A stretch of DNA of 64,000 bases from Halosaccharopolyspora lacisalsi (GTDB taxonomy: Bacteria > Actinomycetota > Actinomycetes > Mycobacteriales > Pseudonocardiaceae). The DNA lies in the NCBI RefSeq assembly GCF_014137975.1, contig NZ_JACGWZ010000002.1, positions 248,001 through 312,000 on the forward strand, read 5' to 3'. The position numbers and the translations under genes were made by a program. This document shows, one piece after another, positions 52,633-61,598 of this stretch; the stretch's first letter is position 1; each line of letters opens with the position of its first letter. Under the pieces are notes generated by a model. The model did no database searches. It was not told the DNA's origin and saw only the letters and a program-made list of their open reading frames with translations.

Positions 52633-52798
52633 GACAACTCCTCGCTGGGGGATGCGGACCTGGAGAAGTCTCCTCGCATCGAAGGCCGTGCCACATCGGT
52701 GTAATCGCCGGTCTCGTTCTTCGTGTCCCGAGTCGATCGTGGGCGCGCCCCGACTCGGGGACTTTTCCGGTGAGTGACCGCACGGTCACACTGGGCGG

Positions 52799-55558
52799 AT
52801 GACTGTCGAGAGTGAAGCGATGTCTTTTTCCGGGCGGATGCACGGACGTGACCAGGAGTTCGCCCGTGTGTCCGGCCTCGTGGAACGAGCTTGTCGGGGC
52901 CGCGGAGCGGCGCTGGTGATCACGGCGGAGCCGGGCATGGGACGGACGACCCTGCTGGAGCGAACACGGACTGATCCCGTGAATGTCGGCACGGTCGGGA
53001 TCCGTGGCATCGAGGCGGAGTCGGAGCTGTCCCTGGCCGGCCTGAAACGGCTGTTGTCGGGACTTCCCGGAGAGGGCGGGGACCACTGCGCGGTGGTCGA
53101 TCGGCTGCTCGGCCCCGGTGCGGCTCCTCCGGCGAACACTGCCGTACTCGGCGGCACCGTCCGGCGGTTGCTGGCCGAGTCCGGGCCCCTGCTGTGTTGG
53201 ATCGACGACGCTCACCTCGTGGACCGCGCCTCGCTGGAGGTGTTGGCCTTCGCGGCTCGCCGTCTGAGTACGACGTCGGTGCTCATGGTGTTCACCACCG
53301 CTCGTGGGGTGGGCTCGGACAGCGCGGTGTCCGGACTGCTCACCGGGATTCCCGACCTCGAACTCTCCGGTCTCGATGACGAGGCCGCCACGAGAGTCCT
53401 GCGCGATCGGGTCGCTCACGGAGTCTCCGAGGAACCGGCCGAGGACCTGCTAGATCTCGCCTGCGGTAATCCGCTCGCACTCGTCGAGCTCGCCACGAGC
53501 CTGACGCTCGAACAGGCCGCGGGCCTGTCGCCGGTGCCGAACGTGCTTCCCCGGGACGGTCGCTACCGGGGTCTCGTGCGGCGGTGCTTCCTCCGTCTCC
53601 GCGGCCAGGCCCGACTGTGGGCGGTGATGGTGGCCTCCGAGGAGCGACTCGACACCGACACGGTCTCGCGTGCGATCGCCGAATCGGGGCAGGACCCGGA
53701 GAGCTGGGAAGAAGCCGTGGAATCCGGGTTGGTCGTCGTCGACGGGAAAACCGCGGAGTCTCCGAACGAACCGGTTCGGTCGAGCGTGTGGGCGGAGTCC
53801 TCGTTGGCGCAGCGCCGTCAGGTCCACGATCTCCTCGCGACGGTGCTCCAGCGGGAGCAAGACGAGACCCGGTGGACGTGGCATCGGGCCGCGGCTTCCG
53901 GGGAACCGCCGGACAGCTACGCCGGAGAACTCGCCGAGGTGGCCAACGCCGCCAGGCGGCGAGAGGACTACGCGATCTCCTCGGAGGCTTTCCGGCGTTC
54001 GGCCGTTCTGACACCGCACCGTGAGCTCAGGGCGGAAAGGCTGCTCGCGGCCGGTCACGACAGCTGGCTGACGGGAAGAGCACGAAGATCCCGCGCCTTG
54101 ATCCGCGAGGCACATCCGCTGGCCGCGTCCCCCGAACTCCGCGGCACGGTCGGCTTACTGCGAGGCAGCATCGAGTTGCACGACGGTATTCCGGAGAGAG
54201 CGAGCCGGAACCTGGTGGAGGCGGCGGACGAACTCGACGGCACGAATCGTGCGGCGACCGTCACGGCACTGATGTTGGCCGGGGAAGCCAGCTATGTCGC
54301 CGGGGACTACCCGCGGTACTTCACCATCGCCCAGCGTGCCGCGGCATTGCGACGGCCGGACGACTCCGTGCCCGTTCGACTGATGCTCGACCACTTCGCC
54401 GGTATGGCCGCCACCTTTCGCGGAGGTCACCGGGAGGCCGCACAGGCTCTGCGCCGGGTGGTCCGGCTCGCGGAGGTGGTGCGGGATCCCGCGTCGATGA
54501 TCTGGGCGAGCCAGGCCGCGTTCACCCTGGGCGATCCCCGGCGTTCCCGGGAGCTCGCCATCCGGGCGCTGAGTACGGCGCGTGGCCGGGGGATGGTGGC
54601 TCTGGTGCCGTGGACACTGGTTTGTCTCGCGCTGTCCGAACTCCTGCTGGACCGGTACTCCTCGGCGACGGCCAACGCGCGGGAGGGACTGCGGGTGGCC
54701 CGAGCGACCGGTCAGCACAACTTCGTGATCGACCACTTCGCCATCCTGGCGCTGCTCGCCGCTCTGCGCGGGGACGGTGAGGTCGCGCTGCCGTACTTGC
54801 GGGAGGTCGCCGACGATGCCGAGACCAGGGGACTGGGCCGTCCGGCCGCGCTCGGTTCGTGGGCGTCGGCCTGCCTCGATCTCACGGACGGTCGTCCTGC
54901 CGATGCCGTGGACCGGTTCCGGCTCGTGGCCTCGGGAAATGGTCACGTCAACCTCGCGATTCGAGGTCTGGCCGCCCCGCACTACGTCGAAGCGGCGGCA
55001 CGGTGCGGTCAGCGAACCCGAGCTGCTCGGGTGCTGAAGTCCTTCGACGACTGGGTGGGCACGACCGGGAGCGCGGCCAGACTCGCCCTGTCCCACCGTT
55101 GCCACGCACTGCTCGCGGGTAGCGGGGCCGACACGGACGAGCACTTCCACATGGCGATGCGGCTGCACCGCCGCAGCGACACGCGCCTGGAACTGGCCAA
55201 GACCGAGCTCTACTACGGCGAATGGCTGCGTCGCCATCGCGAACCGCGCAACTCGCGGCGGTTCTTCGCGGATGCGGCGAAGATTTTTCAGCAGTACGAG
55301 GCCGACCACTGGCTGGAAAGGACGCGGACGCAGCTTCGCGTGGCCGGAGAGGCGCCCCGTCCGGCGAGCACTGCGGCGGTCGACGTGCTCACGCCGCAAC
55401 AGGCGCAGATCTCACGGTTGGTCGCGCGTGGAGCGACGAACCGCGAGATCGCGGCGGAGCTGTTCATCAGCAGGCGGACCGTCGACCATCACCTGCGCAA
55501 CGTCTTCTCCAAACTCGGGGTGCGTTCCAGGGTGGAACTGGCCGGGCTCGTTCGCTGA
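52799..55558 (+). CDS. LAL-type LuxR transcriptional regulator with altered Walker A
   Basis: 919 residues. N-terminal STAND-type ATPase with Walker B LLCWIDDAHLVD; the P loop reads AEPGMGRTTLL, so the usual lysine is Arg49 and the first glycine is Ala43, which should weaken nucleotide binding. A long TPR-like helical middle (about 350-830) leads to a C-terminal LuxR helix-turn-helix LTPQQAQISRLVARGATNREIAAELF, then ISRRTVDHHLRNVFSKLGVRSR. Starts 166 bases from the divergent lipase gene, its likely target. Large LAL regulators usually activate single pathways. Confidence 0.9.
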   Translation: MTVESEAMSFSGRMHGRDQEFARVSGLVERACRGRGAALVITAEPGMGRTTLLERTRTDPVNVGTVGIRGIEAESELSLAGLKRLLSGLPGEGGDHCAVVDRLLGPGAAPPANTAVLGGTVRRLLAESGPLLCWIDDAHLVDRASLEVLAFAARRLSTTSVLMVFTTARGVGSDSAVSGLLTGIPDLELSGLDDEAATRVLRDRVAHGVSEEPAEDLLDLACGNPLALVELATSLTLEQAAGLSPVPNVLPRDGRYRGLVRRCFLRLRGQARLWAVMVASEERLDTDTVSRAIAESGQDPESWEEAVESGLVVVDGKTAESPNEPVRSSVWAESSLAQRRQVHDLLATVLQREQDETRWTWHRAAASGEPPDSYAGELAEVANAARRREDYAISSEAFRRSAVLTPHRELRAERLLAAGHDSWLTGRARRSRALIREAHPLAASPELRGTVGLLRGSIELHDGIPERASRNLVEAADELDGTNRAATVTALMLAGEASYVAGDYPRYFTIAQRAAALRRPDDSVPVRLMLDHFAGMAATFRGGHREAAQALRRVVRLAEVVRDPASMIWASQAAFTLGDPRRSRELAIRALSTARGRGMVALVPWTLVCLALSELLLDRYSSATANAREGLRVARATGQHNFVIDHFAILALLAALRGDGEVALPYLREVADDAETRGLGRPAALGSWASACLDLTDGRPADAVDRFRLVASGNGHVNLAIRGLAAPHYVEAAARCGQRTRAARVLKSFDDWVGTTGSAARLALSHRCHALLAGSGADTDEHFHMAMRLHRRSDTRLELAKTELYYGEWLRRHREPRNSRRFFADAAKIFQQYEADHWLERTRTQLRVAGEAPRPASTAAVDVLTPQQAQISRLVARGATNREIAAELFISRRTVDHHLRNVFSKLGVRSRVELAGLVR

Positions 55559-56293
55559 TCACCCGAACAGGCGGGCCAGCCGGTGGAACGCCCCGGGGAC
55601 GGTTCCCTGGACGCGGGCGGCCACCGTCAGCCAGCCGGGGACGAACACCTCCCGGTGATTCCGCTCGATCCCGCGCACGAGGGCCTCGGCCACCGTCGTG
55701 GGCTCGACCTGGCGGGGAAAGCTCCGGGCGTACGGCTTGCCACGGCTCGTGAAGAACGGTGTCCGCACGGCCCCGGGAAGCACCGTGGTGACACCGACCG
55801 GGGGCGCCTCGTAGCGCACGCTTTCAGCGAAGGTCCGAAGACCGGACTTGGTGGCCGCGTACACGGCCTCACCGCGAACGCCGAGGGCCGCGATGGAGGA
55901 CACGAACACCACGTGCCCGCGCCGCCGCCGAACCATGGCCGGCAGCAGGTGGCGTGTGAGCTCCACGGAGGCGGTCAGGTTGACCGCTATCAGCGTCGAG
56001 ACGTCCTCGGCGGACATGTCCTCCAGCGCGCCCTCCCAGCCGAACCCGGCATTGTTGATCAGCAGGTCGACGTCCTGGTCCGCGGCGACACGTTCCACGT
56101 CGGCACGCTCGCCGAGGTCCGCGCACATCACCCGTCCTCCCGTGCGTCGCGCGACCTCGGACAACCTGCGCTCGTCACGCCCCACCAGCACCAGGCGGCA
56201 CCCGCTGTGCGCCAGTGCCGAAGCCGTGGCCGCACCGATGCCGGAGGAAGCGCCCGTGATCAGCGCCGTCCGGCCCGCCAGCCTCAACCCCAT
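55559..56293 (-). CDS. Short-chain dehydrogenase/reductase
   Basis: 244 residues from ATG 56293. TGASSGIG cofactor motif, D-L at CADLGERADVE, NNAG motif, and catalytic Ser/Tyr/Lys in VSSIAALGVRGEAVYAATKSG. The C-terminal helix (VAARVQGTVPGAFHRLARLF) resembles membrane-associated SDRs acting on acyl or lipid ketones. Third gene of the operon after the fused transferase and the DMT transporter, overlapping the latter by 10 bases, so a step in the same lipid pathway is likely. Confidence 0.88.
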   Translation of the reverse strand: MGLRLAGRTALITGASSGIGAATASALAHSGCRLVLVGRDERRLSEVARRTGGRVMCADLGERADVERVAADQDVDLLINNAGFGWEGALEDMSAEDVSTLIAVNLTASVELTRHLLPAMVRRRRGHVVFVSSIAALGVRGEAVYAATKSGLRTFAESVRYEAPPVGVTTVLPGAVRTPFFTSRGKPYARSFPRQVEPTTVAEALVRGIERNHREVFVPGWLTVAARVQGTVPGAFHRLARLFG

Positions 56294-57210
56294 GCCCACC
56301 CTTCGGACGAATCGTCGGAGCCCTCGCGCTCGATCTCGCGACGCAGGTGCTCGCCACGGTAGGTCAGCAAGGTGATTCCCCCGATGATGGCCATCCCGGC
56401 GAGCGTCTCCCCCGCCAGCACGGTCGGGGTGATGATCATTTGCTCCCCGAACCAGTTCACCCCGATGGCGACGCCGACCAGCGGATCCACGGTCGTGATC
56501 ACCGCCAGTGCCGGGGAGATCAGCCGGCCCTGCTGGAAGGCGTTCTGGCTGAGCAGGAAGCCGCAGGGGCCGATGACGCACACCCCGTAGAGCACCCAGT
56601 GCTGGAACGGTTCGGTGATGCCGCCCGCGCGGACCTGCTCGGCCACGACCTTCATCAGCGCTGCGGTCACCCCGTAGAGCACTCCGGTGGCCAGTGCCAG
56701 GGCGATCACCCGGATCTCGCCGGGAAACCGGGTGGCGGCGAGCAGGCACGCCGCGAACACGAGCGCGAGGAGCACGGCCAGCGGCACGGCCTGTGGCGCG
56801 ATCATCGCTCGGCCGCCTCCGCTCGGTCGGGCCAGCAGCAGGAATGCGGCCAGACCCCCCATGCAGCACAGCGCGCCCAGCATCACGATGCCGTCCAGGT
56901 GCCGTCCGGCCAACCAGGCCGAGCACACGGTCGCGAACAGGACACTGGTCACCAACAGGGGCTGGACGAGCAGCAACGGGCCGAAGGCCAGGGCCACCAC
57001 CTGCAGCGAGAGGCCGACGATGACGGTGAGCACGCTGGCGACCCAGATCGGCTTGCGCACCAGTTCCACCAGCAACCGCGGATTCAGCGTGTCGATCTTG
57101 GGGACCTGCTTGGTGGCGCGCTGTTGGACGACGCTGGCGAGTCCGAAGCTCGCCGCGCCCACGACCGCGGCGGGTACCGCGATGGCCAGCCACGCTCCCG
57201 GGGCCGTCAT
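56284..57210 (-). CDS. DMT-superfamily (EamA-like) transporter
   Basis: 308 residues from ATG 57210. About nine or ten membrane helices. The second half has TAALMKVVAEQVRAGGITEPFQHWVLYGVCVIGPCGFLLSQNAFQQGRL and ends with a charged tail (EHLRREIEREGSDDSSEG). DMT proteins move sugars, nucleotide sugars, amino acids or lipids. Between a glycosyl/acyl-transferase and an SDR, it may flip a lipid product or bring a precursor. Overlaps both neighbours by a few bases. Confidence 0.85.
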   Translation of the reverse strand: MTAPGAWLAIAVPAAVVGAASFGLASVVQQRATKQVPKIDTLNPRLLVELVRKPIWVASVLTVIVGLSLQVVALAFGPLLLVQPLLVTSVLFATVCSAWLAGRHLDGIVMLGALCCMGGLAAFLLLARPSGGGRAMIAPQAVPLAVLLALVFAACLLAATRFPGEIRVIALALATGVLYGVTAALMKVVAEQVRAGGITEPFQHWVLYGVCVIGPCGFLLSQNAFQQGRLISPALAVITTVDPLVGVAIGVNWFGEQMIITPTVLAGETLAGMAIIGGITLLTYRGEHLRREIEREGSDDSSEGWAWG

Positions 57211-59648
57211 GTCCCCTCGTCTCGCCCGGGAAGTTCCTGGAGATCGTCGAAGGAACTGCGTACGTGGTCGGTGAGCCGTTCGGGATCCGGTACCATGCCG
57301 GCATCGGCGGTGATGCCCACGCCGACCATCTCTCCCCAGGTGATCATTCCCATGGCCAGTCCGACCCCCTCGGCCAGCGGCAGTACCGGCAGCACGCCGG
57401 CGACGAGGGCGCCGGCCACGCGGGGAGGTTTGCGGGACCCCGGGAGTACCGAGACGATCGCGTTGAAGAACCGCCGCTGGTAGACGCGACGCACCACCCA
57501 CGCGTGCAGTGGGGCCGGGAGCAGCCCCAAAGCAGCCATCACGGCTCCCGCCGCCAACGGCTGCCCGCGGCGTTGCGTGACCTCCATGCGCGCGGTCACC
57601 TCGGCCATGCGTTCCGCCGGTGTCATCGGTCCCACCGGCAGATCCACCGAGACCGTCACCGTGCGGTTGCCCCACTGCGGGCTGTCGCCGTCCTCGTGCA
57701 GCGGGCGGGTCGTCAAGGGAACCATCACGCGCAGCGTCTGCTGCGGCGTCGTGCCGCCGCGCTCGTTCAGCAGACGGTGGAGCGCCTCGGCCATCACGGT
57801 GATCAGCAGTACGCTGGAACGGATTCCGTGGGAACGGGCACTGGCGCGCACCTTCGCCGCGGACAGCTCACCCCACCCGAAGCGACGTCGCGGTGTGCTG
57901 GTTCCCCCCAGTTCGCTGGCCGGCGCCGTGCCGGCGCCCGCCAGGCTCGCCAGCCCTCGCACGACTCCGGCGCCGTGGTGCGCCCACTTCCGCCACGAAG
58001 CGGTGGAGCTCGGGGGCGGTGACGTGCGCGGCCGGGTTTCGTGATCCCGAAGCAACCGCACCAGGGTGTCGGTGACCGCCAGACCGTCCCCGAGCGCGTG
58101 GTGCATCTTCGCCAGCAACGACCAGGAGTCGTTCTCGACGTCGTGCACCAGCATCAGCTCCCACGGTGGCCGGTCGGTGCGTACGGCGGTGGCGAAGAAG
58201 TCCCGGACGAGCTCGTGCCAGTGGTGGCCCGGACCCGTTCCGGTCGTCCGCAGGCACAGGTGTTCGTGCGGGTCGACGCTGTCCGCCTGAATCCAGCGCG
58301 GCCTCCGGCCACGCCGCTCCGACAGCCGCCAGTGCAGCATCGGCAATTCCGATGCCCGCTCCGCGATCAGCTCGGCGACGTGGTCGACCATGTCCGGTGC
58401 CGACATGTCGTCCCGGTTCCGCTCCAGCAGCAGCACCGCTCCGGTCTGTTGCGGCACCCGTTCGGTGGCGGCGTGGACGAAGAAGGCGTCCTGGGCACGC
58501 AGGGCTCGGCTGCCCCTGTGCCGGGGAAGCCGGGCCAGCGCATCGACCTGCTCGGTGAAGTCTCCGGAAGTGGCGTGCTCCAGCGCGCGCTGTTCGATCG
58601 TGCGCAGCCGTCGGTGGTCGCCGGTCAGCTCCCGCAGGGTGTCGGCGAATTCGGACCGCGTGGGACACAGCTCGGCCAGCCCGGCGCGAGCCATGAGTTC
58701 GGCGTTTCCCCAACCGTGACCGGCGATCGGCTCGAACATCACGACCGTGCGGCCGCACGCGAGCGCTTCCAACGCCGTCGCGCCACCGGCGTTGGTGACC
58801 ACCACGTCGGCCGCCGCCGTGAGCGTGGGCATGTCCCGCACCCAGCCCAACGGCATCAGCCGGGGTTCGGCGCGTTGCTCCAGTCGCTGCCGCAGTTCGT
58901 CGTTGTGGCCGCAGACCACCACCACCGAACGGACCTCGGGTTCCTCCAGAGCGGTCTCGACCGCGCGCTCGATCGAACCGAAGCCCAGCGACCCGCACGA
59001 GACGAGCACCAGGAAACCGTCATCCGGCAGGTCGAAAGCCCTCCGTGACTCCGCCTTGTCCGCCGGACGGAACTCGGAGGCGACCGGAGGGACGCAGACC
59101 TCGGCGGCGGCATCGGGTTGGGCGCGGTGCAACTCGCGCAGGCTCGCCCCGCTCATGACGTAGTGCATGTCCACTTCGGGGTAGACCCAGAAGGGGTGGG
59201 GGGAGAAATCGGAGATCACGGCAGCCACGGGTCGCTCCAGCTCTCCGCGCCGTCGCAGCCAGTCGAGTCCGGCCGTGCCCATCGGATAGGTCGAGATCAC
59301 CAGGTCCGGCTCGTAGTCACGCACCACCGGGCGCAGCCGTCGCCCGCTCCAGGCTCCCACGAAACGACGGGAGGCGTCGGCGAACCAGCGATACCGCCAC
59401 AGGGCCGCGTAGAACAGGTCGTACAGCCACGGCGTGGACTCCACGTTGCGGATGTAGATCCACCGAAAGGCCGGCCCCACGCCCGGCCCCATGGTGCGGA
59501 GGGTCTCCACCCATTCCACCTCGCAGTCGGGCCACGATCGACGCGCCGACTCCTCGACGGCGCGGGCGGTGGCGTTGTGCCCTTCGCCGATGGTGGCGCT
59601 GACCAGCAGTACGCGTCTCGGGGTGGTGACGGGCGGAGCGGAAGTCAC
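57207..59648 (-). CDS. Fused MGDG-synthase-type glycosyltransferase and WS/DGAT-like acyltransferase
   Basis: 813 residues in one frame. Residues 10-370 are a GT28/MGDG-synthase-like transferase: LLVSATIGEGHNATARAVEES, ISTYPMGTAGLDWL, VLVSCGSLGFGSIERAVETA, and the donor site VVTNAGGATALEALACGRTVVMFEP. After a linker about 375-395, residues 395-810 are a wax-ester synthase/diacylglycerol acyltransferase domain: QDAFFVHAATERVPQQTGAVLLLE, the catalytic H516-H-ALG-D-G in AKMHHALGDGLAV, and VMVPLTTRP with NRTVTVSVDLP. Together these suggest an enzyme that adds a sugar to a lipid and then an acyl chain, or the reverse. First gene of an operon with a DMT transporter and an SDR. Confidence 0.9.
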   Translation of the reverse strand: MTSAPPVTTPRRVLLVSATIGEGHNATARAVEESARRSWPDCEVEWVETLRTMGPGVGPAFRWIYIRNVESTPWLYDLFYAALWRYRWFADASRRFVGAWSGRRLRPVVRDYEPDLVISTYPMGTAGLDWLRRRGELERPVAAVISDFSPHPFWVYPEVDMHYVMSGASLRELHRAQPDAAAEVCVPPVASEFRPADKAESRRAFDLPDDGFLVLVSCGSLGFGSIERAVETALEEPEVRSVVVVCGHNDELRQRLEQRAEPRLMPLGWVRDMPTLTAAADVVVTNAGGATALEALACGRTVVMFEPIAGHGWGNAELMARAGLAELCPTRSEFADTLRELTGDHRRLRTIEQRALEHATSGDFTEQVDALARLPRHRGSRALRAQDAFFVHAATERVPQQTGAVLLLERNRDDMSAPDMVDHVAELIAERASELPMLHWRLSERRGRRPRWIQADSVDPHEHLCLRTTGTGPGHHWHELVRDFFATAVRTDRPPWELMLVHDVENDSWSLLAKMHHALGDGLAVTDTLVRLLRDHETRPRTSPPPSSTASWRKWAHHGAGVVRGLASLAGAGTAPASELGGTSTPRRRFGWGELSAAKVRASARSHGIRSSVLLITVMAEALHRLLNERGGTTPQQTLRVMVPLTTRPLHEDGDSPQWGNRTVTVSVDLPVGPMTPAERMAEVTARMEVTQRRGQPLAAGAVMAALGLLPAPLHAWVVRRVYQRRFFNAIVSVLPGSRKPPRVAGALVAGVLPVLPLAEGVGLAMGMITWGEMVGVGITADAGMVPDPERLTDHVRSSFDDLQELPGRDEGT

Positions 59649-59749
59649 CGGACAACGTCCTTTCCTCGACTCGCTTCTCGGGAGGAAAGACTAAACCAAC
59701 CCCGGGCCGTTCAGCGCGCCGAATATCGGTCCCTTCCTGTTTCGAAGGA

Positions 59750-60076
59750 TCATTCTCCCTGGTAAGGAAGACTTTTCACGGGTTCGACGTCCTGGTCGGT
59801 CCTGCCCACTTGAGCGGCGCCGCCGGGAGAGCCGATGCCGGTGGCGGTGAAAAAGTCCGCGTTCGCCTGCGTGTAAGCTTCGTATTCCTCGGGAACGTCG
59901 TCCTCGTAGTAGATGGCCTCCACCGGGCACACCGGCTCGCACGCCGCGCAGTCGATGCACTCGTCGGGGTGGATGTAGAGCATCCGCCCGCCCTCGTAGA
60001 TGCAGTCGACGGGACACTCGTCGATGCAGGACTTGTCGAGAACGTCGACACATGGCTCGGTGATCACGTAGGTCAA
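59750..60076 (-). CDS. fdxA: 7Fe ferredoxin FdxA
   Basis: 108 residues from TTG 60076, giving the canonical MTYVITEPCVDVLDKSCIDECPVDCIYEGG start split over the first cluster site. A second site DECIDCAACEPVCPVEAIYYEDD follows, so a [3Fe-4S] plus a [4Fe-4S] cluster. GGGGG precedes the start. The tail (GGAAQVGRTDQDVEPV) is common in actinobacterial FdxA. Serves cytochrome P450s and other redox partners. Confidence 0.93.
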   Translation of the reverse strand: MTYVITEPCVDVLDKSCIDECPVDCIYEGGRMLYIHPDECIDCAACEPVCPVEAIYYEDDVPEEYEAYTQANADFFTATGIGSPGGAAQVGRTDQDVEPVKSLPYQGE

Positions 60077-60115
60077 GAGACCCCCTTCGTTGCCGCGCTT
60101 TCGGGGACGGCCTAC

Positions 60116-60149
60116 CCGGTACGGTTTCCCGTTATACGGACCGTGCCGG
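60116..60149. other. Imperfect inverted repeat upstream of fdxA
   Basis: CCGGTACGGT (60116-60125) and ACCGTGCCGG (60140-60149), one mismatch, flank a TATAAC-like sequence on the minus strand (GTTATA 60131-60136). It overlaps the likely fdxA promoter. Confidence 0.4.
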
Positions 60150-60190
60150 GTGAACCGCTCGTGCACAGGCGTGAGAACGGATTCAAGTCA

Positions 60191-60211
60191 TCGACGGTAA
60201 AATACCGTCGA
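60191..60211. promoter_or_regulatory. Palindrome upstream of the DeoR regulator gene
   Basis: TCGACGGTA-AAA-TACCGTCGA, perfect 9-base arms, 74 bases before the DeoR start. Probable autoregulatory operator. Confidence 0.65.
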
Positions 60212-60285
60212 ACGAGTTATCCGGCCGTGCTCGCCGTGCTGCGCGGGACGTCGGTGGCCGCGAAGAGTATGGGGGCACGAGCGGG

Positions 60286-61068
60286 ATGTCGAAGGGAGCG
60301 CGCTCACGTGAGCAGCGTCAACAGCGGATCGTGGACCACGTGTTGGCCCAGGGATCGGCGAGCGCGGCCGAGCTGACGGAGCTGGTCGGCGTCAGCGTGA
60401 TGACGGTTCACCGCGACCTCGACGAACTGGCGCGACGAGGGTTGGTGCGCAAGTTCCACGGCGGTGTCTCGGCCCAGCCTTCGACCGTTTTCGAAGGGTC
60501 CTCGGAATACCGCATGGGGGCGCAGCGCCCGCTCAAGGAAGCCATCGCCGGCGCGGCCGTGCAGCTGGTCGAACCGGGCGGTTCGATCCTGCTCGACGAC
60601 TCGACCACGGCGCTGGCCGTGGCCGAGTCGTTGGGCGATCTGGGGCCGTTGACGGTGGCCACGAACTACCTGCCGGCCATCGAGATACTCAAGAAGTCCC
60701 CCGAGATCCACCTGATCTGCCTGGGGGGCAACTACTCGACCACGCACGACTCCTTCCTGGGCCTGCCCTGCATCGAGGCGGTGGGAGCCCTGTCGGTGGA
60801 CATGGCCTTCGTGTCCACCTCGGCGATGAATCCGACCATGACCTTTCACCAGGAGCACGAGCTCGTTCAGGTCAAACGCGCCATGTTGGCCGCGGCCGAA
60901 CGCAGCTTCCTGCTCATGGACTCCAGCAAGATGCCGCGTAAGGCATTGCACCAGATGGCGCCGCTGGCCGACTACGATCAGCTCGTGGTCGACGACGGTG
61001 TCGACGAGGAGTTCCTCGCGGCGGCTCGCGACGTGCTCCCGGTGACCGTGGCCCCCACGGGTGCGTGA
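60286..61068 (+). CDS. DeoR family transcriptional regulator
   Basis: 260 residues. DeoR HTH: REQRQQRIVDHVLAQGSASAAELTELVGVSVMTVHRDLDELARRGLVRKFHGGV in consecutive segments. Sugar-phosphate-isomerase-like sensor domain: ILLDDSTTALAVAESL, LICLGGNYSTTHDSFLG, and DSSKMPRKALHQM near the end. Members sense phosphorylated sugars. No sugar operon is adjacent; the palindrome at 60191 suggests autoregulation. The ketose epimerase at 19.9 kb could be an unlinked target. Confidence 0.9.
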   Translation: MSKGARSREQRQQRIVDHVLAQGSASAAELTELVGVSVMTVHRDLDELARRGLVRKFHGGVSAQPSTVFEGSSEYRMGAQRPLKEAIAGAAVQLVEPGGSILLDDSTTALAVAESLGDLGPLTVATNYLPAIEILKKSPEIHLICLGGNYSTTHDSFLGLPCIEAVGALSVDMAFVSTSAMNPTMTFHQEHELVQVKRAMLAAAERSFLLMDSSKMPRKALHQMAPLADYDQLVVDDGVDEEFLAAARDVLPVTVAPTGA

Positions 61069-61118
61069 GCGCTTCGCGCGGCCCCCCGCTGCCGTGCTCT
61101 CGCCATCGGCATCGGCGG

Positions 61119-61517
61119 TCACCGGAACAGGGCGGAGAGCTCCTCGGGAAGCTGTGCCAGCGTGTCTTCGACCTCGTTGGCGGGAAGCCACTTCTGCAGC
61201 GTCCCGAACACGACCCGGACCTGCTGTTCCACCTCGTCGAGGTCGACGGAGTCGATCTCACCGCTGAGCCGGTCGAGGAAGGTGTCCTTGTCGAAGGCGT
61301 GAGCCTGACTGTCGTGCCTGTCGAGTTCGGAACGCAGCTCGGGAGGCAGGGCGGGGGAGAGGTCGTTGATCTGGCCGTTGGTGATGCGTTCGGCCAGCGA
61401 GCTCATGGTCGCCCTGACGAGTCGGTCGGCCTGCTCGTGCGAGGACAGTCCCGCCTGCTGCTGCACCTGCTCCAGCAGCGTTTCCATCGTCAGTCCCTGG
61501 GGACCCGGATGAGTCAT
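61119..61517 (-). CDS. DUF2267 domain protein
   Basis: 132 residues. METLLEQVQQQAGLSSHEQADRLVRATMSSLAERITNGQINDLSPALPPELRS and FLDRLSGEIDSVDLDEVEQQVRVVFGTLQKWLPANEVEDTLAQLPEEL cover the full DUF2267 helical domain in two halves. Function unknown; often stress- or halotolerance-associated by gene context. Single gene, convergent with deoR. Confidence 0.85.
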   Translation of the reverse strand: MTHPGPQGLTMETLLEQVQQQAGLSSHEQADRLVRATMSSLAERITNGQINDLSPALPPELRSELDRHDSQAHAFDKDTFLDRLSGEIDSVDLDEVEQQVRVVFGTLQKWLPANEVEDTLAQLPEELSALFR

Positions 61518-61598
61518 GTCCTGCTCCTTTCCTCGACGCCACTCCTTCCGCTACCCGTGATGGGGCTGATCGACACTCACCACCCCCGGTAATGATCG

